DNA of 64,000 nt from Rhodoferax sp. U11-2br. Lineage in GTDB: Bacteria; Pseudomonadota; Gammaproteobacteria; Burkholderiales; Burkholderiaceae_C. Below are positions 37,376 to 45,975 of the stretch, piece by piece. A program made the position numbers and the translations under genes. The DNA lies in the NCBI RefSeq assembly GCF_018619435.1, contig NZ_JAHFZF010000001.1, positions 186,001 to 250,000 of the forward strand, in the 5' to 3' direction. The notes under the pieces are model-generated. The model saw only the letters and a program-made list of their open reading frames with translations. It ran no database searches and had not been told where the DNA came from. Numbering within the stretch: position 1 is the first letter of the stretch; each line of letters begins with the position of its first letter.

Positions 37376-37902
37376 CCAGCGACGAACCCCTGGCACAGCC
37401 CACACGGCTGCTGGGCCTGGCGCCCCTGGTGGCGCCCCACACCCGGCTGCTGGTGCTGGGCAGTTTTCCGGGTGCCACCTCGCTGGCGCGCCAGCAGTAT
37501 TACGCCCACCCGCAAAATGCCTTCTGGCGTATTCTTCAAGCGATTTGGCCATCTAGCCCTTATGAAATAAGGGCAGACAGCTATCAAAATCGCATTGACT
37601 GGATGCTCGACAAAGGCATCGGGCTGTGGGACGTGTATGCCTCCTGTGAACGCTCGGGCAGCCTGGACAGTGCCATCCAGCAGCCCCAGGCCAACGACCT
37701 GGCCGGACTGATGCAGCGTTGCCCACAGCTGCAGGTGATCGCCCACAACGGCGGCGAAAGTTTCAAACATGCGCGGCTGACCCGCAGCCTGGGTTTGCCT
37801 GTTTACCGGCTGCCCTCCACCAGCCCGGCCAACGCCAGCTGGTCGTTTGAGCGCAAACTGGCCGTGTGGCGCGAGGTGATCGGCCTGGCCGATCTGTTGT
37901 GA
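37372..37902 (+). CDS. DNA-deoxyinosine/G:T-U mismatch-type DNA glycosylase (Mug-like)
   Basis: Member of the uracil-DNA glycosylase superfamily, 176 residues. It has the N-terminal LLVLGSFPGATSLARQQYYAH motif (G-S-x-PG in the active-site loop), NAFWRIL, GLWDVYASCERSGSLDSAI, and the C-terminal LPSTSPANASW motif. These match the group annotated as DNA-deoxyinosine glycosylase. The start is TTG overlapping the ROK stop (TTGA) after GGTGGGG. A copy of the dispersed palindrome encodes the segment around PSSPYEIRADSYQN. Confidence 0.85.
   Translation: MTSDEPLAQPTRLLGLAPLVAPHTRLLVLGSFPGATSLARQQYYAHPQNAFWRILQAIWPSSPYEIRADSYQNRIDWMLDKGIGLWDVYASCERSGSLDSAIQQPQANDLAGLMQRCPQLQVIAHNGGESFKHARLTRSLGLPVYRLPSTSPANASWSFERKLAVWREVIGLADLL
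37541..37592. repeat. Dispersed palindrome copy 8, inside Mug-like gene
   Basis: CTAGCCCTTATGAAATAAGG with the tail GCAGACAGCTATCAAAAT is close to consensus. It is translated in frame in the glycosylase. Confidence 0.85.
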
Positions 37903-38049
37903 ACGGCGGCGTCAACACAGACGCCCACACCAACCCCATCCTCATTCAGACTTGACCAACGCAGGCCCAGACACGGCCTTGTGAGCCATCACACGTCTGA
38001 GGCCATCAACAAGCGCTTCGGATACGGCCAAAGGGTGATCTCGCGTCAA

Positions 38050-38072
38050 ATGCAAACAATTGTCATTTGCAT
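38050..38072 (+). promoter_or_regulatory. Putative Fur box before the TonB receptor
   Basis: The 23-base inverted repeat ATGCAAA...TTTGCAT around CAATTGTC resembles betaproteobacterial Fur sites (A+T-rich 19-mers with GCAAATGA-type ends). It lies 51 bases before the receptor start, suitable for iron repression. Confidence 0.6.
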
Positions 38073-38122
38073 GGATAGAATCCGCCGTTCATAATTTTTT
38101 AATCTTCGCGCTCTTTTCAACC

Positions 38123-40219
38123 ATGTTTTGCACTTGCCGGCTCCGCCAAATCCCCCTGCTTTTGTCTGTGATGTATGGCGCCCACACCGTCCACGCCCAG
38201 CAAGCCGTTGAATCAAACCTGTCAACCGTGTCCGTGATCGCCATCACCGCCGATGGTTTTGTGCCAGAGACGGTAGAAGCCGGAAGCTTCCGTGGCTCAG
38301 ACATCATGGAGGTGCCGTCCACCGTGAATGTGGTGACACGTGATGTGCTGGACCTGCAGGGTGCCGATGGTGTGTACGACGCACTGCGCAACACCGCCGG
38401 CGTGACACGCCAGCAAAACGGCGGCGAAACCTGGGACCAGCTGGTGATTCGCGGCGTTGGCGTTGAAAACCGCACCAACTACCGCATCAATGGTTCCGTG
38501 CCGGTGCTGAACTTTTCGCAAATCCCGATGGAGAACAAAGAGCGTGTGGAGGTGCTCAAGGGTGCCTCGGCCTTGTATTACGGCTTCACCACACCGTCGG
38601 GTGTTGTCAACTTTGTGACCAAACGTGCCGGTGCAACACCGGTGACGACCGTGGGTATGGAGGTCGACCAATACGGCACCGCCCTGGCCACGATGGACCT
38701 GGGCCGCCGGTTTGGCGACGAGCAGCAATACGGCCTGCGCGTCAACGCGGCGGGTGGCGCACTGGGCTCGTACCTGAATGGCGTGGACGACGGTGAACGC
38801 AGCTTTGTCTCCGCCGCGTTTGACTGGCGGGTCAACAGCCGTCTGACGCTGAAAATGGACGTGGACTACGAGCACCGCCAAACCACCGAGCAAGTGGGTG
38901 TGAACCTGCCGACCGCAGTCAACGGTGTCATCACCTTGCCGCGTGCGGTGAACGCGAAACAGCTGGTGGGCCCGGATTGGTCTAGTTTTGAAACAGACAC
39001 CCGCAACGTACAGGTGCGCGCCGATTACGTGTTGGACGACACCTGGGTGTTGACGCTGGAAGCTGGCCAGTCCCAGGTTGAGCGTGACCGGCAGCTCCCG
39101 ATCTTCACCTTGAGCAATGTGGCGACGGGCAGCGGCAGCATCAGGGGCAACATCCAGACCCTTCAGGCCACCACCGATTTGCTGCGGGCTGAGCTGTTTG
39201 GCAGCTTCACCACCGCCGGGTTCCAGAACAACCTCACTTTAGGGGCGACGCGTACCCGTTACAACCAGGACCCAATTTACCAGCGCAGCTACACCATCGC
39301 TTCGCAAAACCTGTACAACCCGATCCCGATCACCACGGTGACCTTGGGTGCTGTCCCGACCAGCCCCAACACGCTGGGGCTCGCCACCGAAGACACAGGC
39401 GTGTATGCCTTGGACCAGGTGACACTGTCCTCACAATGGCTGGCCATGTTTGGCTTGCGCCACAGCAACTACAAGAGTGACCAGGGCAGCACCCATTACG
39501 ACGATGGCAAAACCACCCCCATGGCGGCACTGGTCTACAAGGTCACGCCGTCGCTGTCGGCCTACACCTCGTTTGCCAATGGGCTCGAACAAGGCGACAC
39601 CGCACCCGCGAAAACTGCCAACGAAGGCGAGCGTCTGGCGCCGGGCATGAGCCGTCAAAAAGAAGTGGGCATGCGCTGGCGCTCAGGTGGCGGCATGCTG
39701 GTGTCGGCCGCACTGTTTGACATCCAACAACCAGGTTACTACACCAACGCCAGCAACATCCACACCGCCGATGGCAAGCAAAACTATACGGGCTTAGAGC
39801 TGTCGGCTCAGGGGCAGTTCACCCAACAGCTGGCCTGGCAGGCATCCACCCAATGGCTGGATGCTGAATTCCAGGACACAAGCGCCAACCTCAACGGCAA
39901 AAGCCCGGAAAACACCGCCAAGCGAACCGGCAGCGCCTTCCTGTCTTACGCGCTGACCAGTGTGCCCGGGCTGTCGATCAATGGGGGGGCTTATTACACC
40001 GGTCCGCGACCAGTGAACAACGCGAATGAAGCCTTTTTGGGCGGTGTGACCACCTTCAGCATCGGTTCGCGCTACACCACCCGTTTGTGGGGCCATCAGA
40101 CCACCTGGCAATTCAACATGGACAACGTGGCCGACAAGGAATACTGGGCCGCCGGGGGCACCCGACTGGCTGCGGGCGCACCGCGCACAGCCAAGCTGAT
40201 GTTCAAGATGGATTTATAA
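38123..40219 (+). CDS. TonB-dependent siderophore receptor
   Basis: Outer-membrane receptor of 698 residues. Signal peptide MFCTCRLRQIPLLLSVMYGA ends near VHAQQ. A plug domain (about 45-175) has PSTVNVVTRDVL, RGVGVENRTNYRINGS and the ERVEVLKGASALYYGFTTPS signature; a 22-strand barrel follows, with the usual NVADKEYWAAGG near the end. This is the siderophore class, but the ligand is unknown. Iron control is suggested by the upstream Fur-type box. The matching ABC importer may be the one at 50.2-54.1 kb, on the other side of an inserted region. Confidence 0.92.
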   Translation: MFCTCRLRQIPLLLSVMYGAHTVHAQQAVESNLSTVSVIAITADGFVPETVEAGSFRGSDIMEVPSTVNVVTRDVLDLQGADGVYDALRNTAGVTRQQNGGETWDQLVIRGVGVENRTNYRINGSVPVLNFSQIPMENKERVEVLKGASALYYGFTTPSGVVNFVTKRAGATPVTTVGMEVDQYGTALATMDLGRRFGDEQQYGLRVNAAGGALGSYLNGVDDGERSFVSAAFDWRVNSRLTLKMDVDYEHRQTTEQVGVNLPTAVNGVITLPRAVNAKQLVGPDWSSFETDTRNVQVRADYVLDDTWVLTLEAGQSQVERDRQLPIFTLSNVATGSGSIRGNIQTLQATTDLLRAELFGSFTTAGFQNNLTLGATRTRYNQDPIYQRSYTIASQNLYNPIPITTVTLGAVPTSPNTLGLATEDTGVYALDQVTLSSQWLAMFGLRHSNYKSDQGSTHYDDGKTTPMAALVYKVTPSLSAYTSFANGLEQGDTAPAKTANEGERLAPGMSRQKEVGMRWRSGGGMLVSAALFDIQQPGYYTNASNIHTADGKQNYTGLELSAQGQFTQQLAWQASTQWLDAEFQDTSANLNGKSPENTAKRTGSAFLSYALTSVPGLSINGGAYYTGPRPVNNANEAFLGGVTTFSIGSRYTTRLWGHQTTWQFNMDNVADKEYWAAGGTRLAAGAPRTAKLMFKMDL

Positions 40220-40274
40220 GAAAAATGCCTCTAGCCCTTTCATAACCTGGGCTAGTAGCTATTTATTGGATAGC
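40220..40274. repeat. Dispersed palindrome copy 9 (after TonB receptor)
   Basis: ATGCCTCTAGCCCTTTCATA and CTGGGCTAGTAGCTATTTAT; it ends in GCTATTTATTGGATAGC, which is matched by GCTATTTATTAAATAGC in copy 10 beside the intact murA paralogue. Confidence 0.85.
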
Positions 40275-40285
40275 GAACGAGTGGC

Positions 40286-40408
40286 TCACTCTTCGCTGGT
40301 CCACTCAACCTGCGCACCCAAGCTGCGCAGGTTTTCCACAAAACCCGAATGTGCACGGCGAATCGGCGTGGCGTTACAAATCTTAGAGCGGCCGTTGACA
40401 CTGAGCGC
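40286..40408 (-). pseudogene. Decayed 3' fragment of the murA paralogue
   Basis: About 123 bases closely match the 3' end of the murA-like gene at 47779-47901 (roughly 88-90% by eye). Translated, it reads SVNGRSKICNATPIRRA then HSGFVENLRSLGAQVEW, the C-terminus of the MurA paralogue with E-to-K, R-to-C and P-to-S changes, and the same stop. There is no start or N-terminal part, so it is a remnant. It marks the left edge of the inserted secretion locus. Confidence 0.88.
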
Positions 40409-40448
40409 TGTCAAAGCCACCACTAAAAGCCGGAGCTTGATCGCAGGG

Positions 40449-40472
40449 TTTCTGGATTTCTGGATTTCTGGG
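40449..40472. repeat. Three 8-base tandem repeats upstream of tpsA
   Basis: TTTCTGGA, TTTCTGGA and TTTCTGGG in direct succession, about 125-150 bases before the exoprotein start. A short unit of this sort can slip during replication. Confidence 0.8.
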
Positions 40473-40510
40473 CAGATTTACTGCCAATTGACGGATGTCC
40501 TTGAGCCAAA

Positions 40511-40554
40511 CGGCATGCCAATTAGTTCATATACTTTTGTAAAGCGGCATGCCA
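40511..40554 (+). promoter_or_regulatory. Paired CGGCATGCCA sites flanking a TATACT, before tpsA
   Basis: The 10-mer CGGCATGCCA, with the palindromic core GGCATGCC, occurs at 40511-40520 and 40545-40554. Between them is TATACT (40530-40535), a possible -10 box. Two identical palindromes around a -10 suggest a repressor operator pair; no regulator is known. Confidence 0.4.
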
Positions 40555-40596
40555 TTGATGCCTCAAGTTAATAACCGTCAGCCAAGGAAAGCCAGC

Positions 40597-43500
40597 ATGC
40601 ACCATGCATCCATGAACAGAATCTATCGACTCATCTGGAGCCATGTGCACCAGACCTGGGTAATCGTCTCGGAACGTACCAAGGGCAAGGGCAAGGCGAC
40701 CAGTCGCAAGCTCATCGCCAGCGCCTTGCTGGCCGCCACGCATATTGCCATGGCGGCACCGACCGGCGGCCAAGTGACGGCCGGCAGCGGCAGCGTCAGC
40801 CAGAGCGGCACCACCACCACGGTGACGCAATCGAGCCAGAACCTGTCGCTGAGCTGGAGCTCCTTCAACACCACCAGCAATGAAACGGTCAATTTCATCC
40901 AGCCATCCACCAGCTCGATTGCAGTCAACCGCATCAGCGACACCAGTGCCACCCAGTTCTACGGCCAGCTCAATGCCAACGGCCAGGTCTACCTGATCAA
41001 TCCCAACGGCATCCTGTTTGGTGCCGGATCGCAAATCAACGTCGGTGGCCTGGTGGCATCGACGCTCAATATCAGCGATGCCAGCCTGACCAGCGCAACG
41101 CGCAATTTCAGCGGCACCGGTAGTGGCAGCATCATCAATCAAGGCACCATCAATGCTGCCAATGGCGGTTATGTTGCCTTGATCGGCAATACAGTCAGCA
41201 ACGCGGGCACCATCAATGCGACGGCGGGTGCGGTCGCGCTGGGTGCGGGCAATGATGTCACGCTGTCGTTTTCGGGCGATAGCCTGGTCAAGTTGCAAGT
41301 GAACCAGAGTACGCTGAATAATCTGGCCGAAAATGGCGGCCTGATCAAGGCCGACGGCGGCGCGGTATGGCTCTCAGCCGGTGCCAAGGATGCGGTGCTG
41401 GCCAGTGTGGTCAATAACACCGGCATTATCGAGGCGCGCAGCGTCCAGAATGTCAATGGCGCCATTGTGCTGGAGGCGGGCAGTGCTGGCTCCGCGACCA
41501 ATAGCGGCACACTTGCTGCCACCGGTGCCAATGCTGGCGAAACCGGCGGCACCGTGAAGGTGCTTGGCGGCACGGTCAAGCTGGCGGCAGGCAGTGTCAT
41601 TGATGTGTCTGGCGATAGCGGCGGCGGCACGTCACTGGTCGGAGGGAATTTCCTCGGCACCGGCACCGAGCAAAATGCCAAAAAGACCACGGTCGAAGCC
41701 GGCGCCTCGATCAAAGCTGATGCCATCACCACCGGCAATGGCGGCAATGTCGCGGTCTGGTCGGACGGCACCACGCAGTTCAACGGCACCATCACGGCAC
41801 GCGGCGGCAGCACTTCTGGCAACGGCGGCGAGGTGGAGACCTCAGGCAAGCTCTTGAATATCAAGGCCAGCGCTTCAGTCAATACGGCTGCAACCCATGG
41901 CAAGCGCGGAAACTGGCTGCTGGACCCGGATGATATTACGATCGGCGATACCAATATCTGGGGCAATTCCTACGCTATCAATGTCGATACGACTGTTCTG
42001 ACGAATGCGCTCAATAACGGCAATGTGACCATCAAGACCACCGGGTCTTCGGCCAGTTGCACGGGCACGACGTGTACAGGAACGTCTGGCAATGGCGATA
42101 TCATCGTTCTTGATAGCATCGGCGCCATTAATAGCACGACCACTAATTGGAACAGCAGCTCTACGCTCACACTGAGTGCCTATCGCGATATTCATTTTAA
42201 ATATATCAACGGCAACTATACCGGTGGGGCAATCGTGTCCAGTAGCGGCGGGGCCGGGAACGTCGTACTGAGGGCAGACAACAGCGCCACGGGCACAGGC
42301 ACAGTCATTTTTGATGATTCTAATTACAATTTTGTTATTCTTACCGAGAGTGCAAGCACCGCTTCTATTTATTACAACCCAACCAGCTATCTCACGCCGA
42401 CGAACTATAGCAACTACGTACTCGCTCAACAATATAATGCCTACATGGCCATCAATGTGACCGGCTCGGCTGCCTCAAAGATTTACGATGGCAGTACGAC
42501 GGCGACCTTATCTGGCCTGGCTTCCTCGCAGACCTTGCCAAACGGGTTGACGCTTGATACCGGCAGTGCGGTGGGCTTTTTTGCCAACAAGAACGTCGGC
42601 ACCAACAAAGTTGTGACCATCACTGGCGTTACTGCCTCAGGTAACGGTGCCGCCACCGGCTCGAACAGCGACGGCGCCACTGTCGTCAGCTACAACAACA
42701 ACGACTACTACATCAACGGTCTCGACAGCAAGACCGCCACCATCACTGCTAAAACCATCAGCGCCAGTGGTGTAACGGCCAACAACAAAACCTATGACGG
42801 CACTACGACGGCCACGCTCTCCAACAGCGGTAGTGTCGCCGCCAGCATCATCGGCGGCGACAGCGTCTCAGTTAGCAGCGGCACGGCTACCTTTGACAAT
42901 GCCAATGCCGGCGTGAGCAAGGTCGTCACCGTTACTGGCCTCAGTCTCAGCGGCACCGATGCCGGTAACTACATCCTGACCCAGCCGACCGGCCTGACGG
43001 CCACCATCAACAAGGCCGACCTGACCTTGAGCGGTACCAAGGTCTATGACGGCACCACCTCTGTGGCAGGCAGCACGCTGACGGCCACCGGCGTGGCCGG
43101 ACAGACCTTCACGGTCAGCGGTTCAGGCGATGCATCCAATCTGTCCAGCAAGAACGTGCAAAGCGGTACGACGCTGGGCAGCATCACCGGCCTCAGCTTG
43201 GGTAGCAGCAACAACGGTGGCCTGAGCAGTAATTACAACGTACTGAGCACCAGCGGCAGCAGCTACACCGTGACGGCCAAAGGCATCACGCTGACAGGCA
43301 TCACGGCCGCCGACAAAACCTACGACGCCACCACGTCGGCCACCCTCAACACCGCCAATGTGGCTTACTCCGGCATGGTCAATGGCGATGATGTTTCGCT
43401 GGGTGGCAGTGGGTCCGGCAGCTTTGCGACCAAGGATGTCGGCACCAATAAAACGGTGACGGTATCGGGCTACAGCTTGAGCGGTGCCGATGCGGGCAAC

Positions 43501-45975
43501 TACGTCGTTGCGCAACCGACCGGCCTGACTGCCTCGATCACCAAGGCCAATCTGGTGGTGTCCGGGGTTTCCGGCGTCAATAAAACCTACGATGCCACGA
43601 CCACCGCCACACTCACTGGTAGTGCGTCTGTGAGTGCTTTGCAGAGCGACGTGGTGTCGGTCACCGGCACCGGTAGCGGCAGCTTCGCCGACGCCAATGC
43701 TGGAACCAACAAGACTGTCACCGTCACCGGCTACACGCTGAGTGGAGCCGATGCCAACAACTACAACTTGGTGCAGCCGACCAGCGTGACGGCCACCATC
43801 AACAAGGCCGACCTGAGCTTGAGTGGCAGCAAGGTCTATGACGGCACCACCTCTGTGGCGGGCAACACGCTCACGGCTACCGGTGTGGCCGGACAGACCT
43901 TCACCATCACCGGTTCAGGCGATGCCTCCAATCTGGCCAGCAAGAATGTACAAAACAGCAGCACACTCGGCAGCACCACCGGTCTGAGTCTGGGTACCAG
44001 CAGCAATGGCGGCTTGTCCAGTAACTACAACGTGCTCAGCACCGCTGGCAGCAGCTACAGCGTCACGCCGAAAGGCATCACGCTCACAGGTATTACTGCC
44101 GTCGATAAAGTCTATGATGCAACGACCACGGCGACGCTTAACACCGCTAACGTGTCCTACTCCGGCATGATCAACGGCGATACTGTTGCGCTGGGTGGCA
44201 GCGGTACCGGCAGCTTTGCGACCAAGGGCGTAGACACGAATAAGGTTGTGACGGTATCGGGCTACACCTTGAGCGGCGCTGACGCCAGCAACTATGTCGT
44301 GGCGCAGCCGACCGGCCTGACCGCTAACATTACTAAGGCTGATCTGGTGGTCTCTGGCATTTCAGGTGTGAATAAAACCTATGATGCAACAACTACTGCG
44401 ACCCTGAGCGGCAGCGCCAGCGTCAGCGCCTTGCTCAGCGACGTTGTTTCAGTCGCTGGTACTGGCACGGGCAGCTTTGCCAACGCCAATGCCGATACGG
44501 GTAAGGCCATTACCGTCACCGGCTATACGCTCACCGGCTCCGATGCCGGCAACTACAACGTGGTGCAGCCGACCGGCGTAACTGCTTCCATCAATAAGGC
44601 CAACCTGACCCTGAGCGGTACCAAGGTGTATGACGGCACCACCTCTGTGGCGGGCAGCACGCTGACAGCCACCGGTGTGGCCGGACAGACCTTTACCGTC
44701 TCCGGCGCAGGTGATGCCTCCAATCTGGCCAGCAAGAACGTGCAAAACAACAGCGCACTGGGCAGCACCACCGGCCTGAGTCTGGGTGCCAGTGGCAATG
44801 GCGGCTTGTCCAGTAATTACAACGTGCTGAGCACCTCTGGCAGCAATTACACCGTCACACCAAAAGGAATCACACTCACAGGTATTACCGCCGCTGACAA
44901 GGTCTATGATGCAACGACCACGGCCACACTCAATACCACCAACGTGTCCTACTCCGGCATGATCAATGGTGATGATGTTTCGCTGGGTGGCAGCGGTACC
45001 GGCAGCTTTGCGACCAAGGGCGTAGACACGAATAAGGTCGTGACGGTATCGGGCTACACCTTGAGCGGCGCCGATGCCAGCAACTACGTCGTTGCGCAAC
45101 CGACCGGATTGACAGCAACCATTAGCAAGGCTGATCTGTCGCTGACCGGCTTGAGCACTAGCGATAAGGTCTACGACACGACCACCACGGCCACACTGAG
45201 CGGCACCGCCAGCCTTTCTGCGGCCTTTGGTAGCGACGTCGTCTCGCTGACTGGTACGGGAACAGGTAACTTCGCGGACAAAAATGTCGGTACCCATAAA
45301 TCGGTGACAGTCAGCGGCTACACGCTGACCGGCACCGATGCCGGTAACTACAACATTGTTGATCAAAACGCCCTGACCGCGAACATTACGCCTGCATCAA
45401 TGACGGTCAGTGGCATCACTGCAGCAGATAAGGTTTATGACGGCACCACGTCCGCCACGGTCAGTACCAGCAATGCCACGCTGGCGGGCAGGCTTGGTTC
45501 GGATGTGATTACGATTGCATCGACCGGCTTGTTCTCTGACGCTGCCGTTGGTGACGGCAAGACCGTCAATCTGAGCAGCACTTATGGTGGCGCTGATGCT
45601 GGCAATTACATCATTACCGGGCAATCGCTCGCCTTCGCCAGCATCACGGCCGTGCCTGTGGTCGTGCCTAGCACGCCGGCGCAGAATACGCCAACGCAGC
45701 AGATTCAGAACACGGTAACGCAAGTGCAGTCGACGGTGTTGCCGCCGCAGGCCTCGGCGCAGCCGCAAGTATTGAACCTGTCTTCGACACTGGTGGTGCA
45801 GCAGCAGACGGATTCTGGCAGCAGCAGTACCAGTACCTCAAGCAGTAGCAGTAACGCGCAAGCGACCGGTACCGTCGTCAATACCACCACAGGATTTGGC
45901 ACGCCTGCACCAATGCTGCAAATTCAAAATGGTGGTTTGCAATTGCCGCTCGTCCTCGCCAGCATCACAGAATAA
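40597..45975 (+). CDS. Filamentous haemagglutinin-like TpsA exoprotein with YDG/MBG repeats
   Basis: Large secreted protein of 1792 residues. It has an extended signal peptide region (MNRIYRLIWSHVHQTWVIVS at about residues 6-25, then TSRKLIASALLAATHIAMAA), followed by the TPS secretion domain (about 55-310) with VNFIQPSTSSIAVNRISD and YLINPNGILFGAG. After GNWLLDPDDITI come many YDG/MBG-type repeats, each with a KVYDGTT or KTYDATT motif, up to about residue 1690, and a Q/S/T-rich tail. ATG at 40597 has AAGGAAAG upstream. Secretion would be by the overlapping transporter gene. Probable roles are adhesion or biofilm formation; no toxin domain is seen. Confidence 0.93.
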   Translation: MHHASMNRIYRLIWSHVHQTWVIVSERTKGKGKATSRKLIASALLAATHIAMAAPTGGQVTAGSGSVSQSGTTTTVTQSSQNLSLSWSSFNTTSNETVNFIQPSTSSIAVNRISDTSATQFYGQLNANGQVYLINPNGILFGAGSQINVGGLVASTLNISDASLTSATRNFSGTGSGSIINQGTINAANGGYVALIGNTVSNAGTINATAGAVALGAGNDVTLSFSGDSLVKLQVNQSTLNNLAENGGLIKADGGAVWLSAGAKDAVLASVVNNTGIIEARSVQNVNGAIVLEAGSAGSATNSGTLAATGANAGETGGTVKVLGGTVKLAAGSVIDVSGDSGGGTSLVGGNFLGTGTEQNAKKTTVEAGASIKADAITTGNGGNVAVWSDGTTQFNGTITARGGSTSGNGGEVETSGKLLNIKASASVNTAATHGKRGNWLLDPDDITIGDTNIWGNSYAINVDTTVLTNALNNGNVTIKTTGSSASCTGTTCTGTSGNGDIIVLDSIGAINSTTTNWNSSSTLTLSAYRDIHFKYINGNYTGGAIVSSSGGAGNVVLRADNSATGTGTVIFDDSNYNFVILTESASTASIYYNPTSYLTPTNYSNYVLAQQYNAYMAINVTGSAASKIYDGSTTATLSGLASSQTLPNGLTLDTGSAVGFFANKNVGTNKVVTITGVTASGNGAATGSNSDGATVVSYNNNDYYINGLDSKTATITAKTISASGVTANNKTYDGTTTATLSNSGSVAASIIGGDSVSVSSGTATFDNANAGVSKVVTVTGLSLSGTDAGNYILTQPTGLTATINKADLTLSGTKVYDGTTSVAGSTLTATGVAGQTFTVSGSGDASNLSSKNVQSGTTLGSITGLSLGSSNNGGLSSNYNVLSTSGSSYTVTAKGITLTGITAADKTYDATTSATLNTANVAYSGMVNGDDVSLGGSGSGSFATKDVGTNKTVTVSGYSLSGADAGNYVVAQPTGLTASITKANLVVSGVSGVNKTYDATTTATLTGSASVSALQSDVVSVTGTGSGSFADANAGTNKTVTVTGYTLSGADANNYNLVQPTSVTATINKADLSLSGSKVYDGTTSVAGNTLTATGVAGQTFTITGSGDASNLASKNVQNSSTLGSTTGLSLGTSSNGGLSSNYNVLSTAGSSYSVTPKGITLTGITAVDKVYDATTTATLNTANVSYSGMINGDTVALGGSGTGSFATKGVDTNKVVTVSGYTLSGADASNYVVAQPTGLTANITKADLVVSGISGVNKTYDATTTATLSGSASVSALLSDVVSVAGTGTGSFANANADTGKAITVTGYTLTGSDAGNYNVVQPTGVTASINKANLTLSGTKVYDGTTSVAGSTLTATGVAGQTFTVSGAGDASNLASKNVQNNSALGSTTGLSLGASGNGGLSSNYNVLSTSGSNYTVTPKGITLTGITAADKVYDATTTATLNTTNVSYSGMINGDDVSLGGSGTGSFATKGVDTNKVVTVSGYTLSGADASNYVVAQPTGLTATISKADLSLTGLSTSDKVYDTTTTATLSGTASLSAAFGSDVVSLTGTGTGNFADKNVGTHKSVTVSGYTLTGTDAGNYNIVDQNALTANITPASMTVSGITAADKVYDGTTSATVSTSNATLAGRLGSDVITIASTGLFSDAAVGDGKTVNLSSTYGGADAGNYIITGQSLAFASITAVPVVVPSTPAQNTPTQQIQNTVTQVQSTVLPPQASAQPQVLNLSSTLVVQQQTDSGSSSTSTSSSSSNAQATGTVVNTTTGFGTPAPMLQIQNGGLQLPLVLASITE
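43021..45130 (+). repeat. 792-bp tandem repeat inside tpsA
   Basis: A 792-base unit (264 codons) starting with the LTLSGTKVYDGTTSVAG region begins at 43021, 43813 and 44605; the third copy departs near 45130. Each unit holds three shorter modules with KVYDGTT, DKTYDAT/DKVYDAT and NKTYDAT motifs. Copies are very similar at the DNA level, which suggests recent duplication or gene conversion. Confidence 0.9.

Noticed and set aside
40266..40571. Small plus-strand frame between the TonB receptor and tpsA.
   Set aside because: It covers the decayed murA fragment in antisense and the tandem repeats; no protein features.
43021..45130. Regularly spaced repeats that might suggest a CRISPR array.
   Set aside because: The repeats are long, protein-coding and in frame within one exoprotein gene; there are no unique spacers or cas genes.
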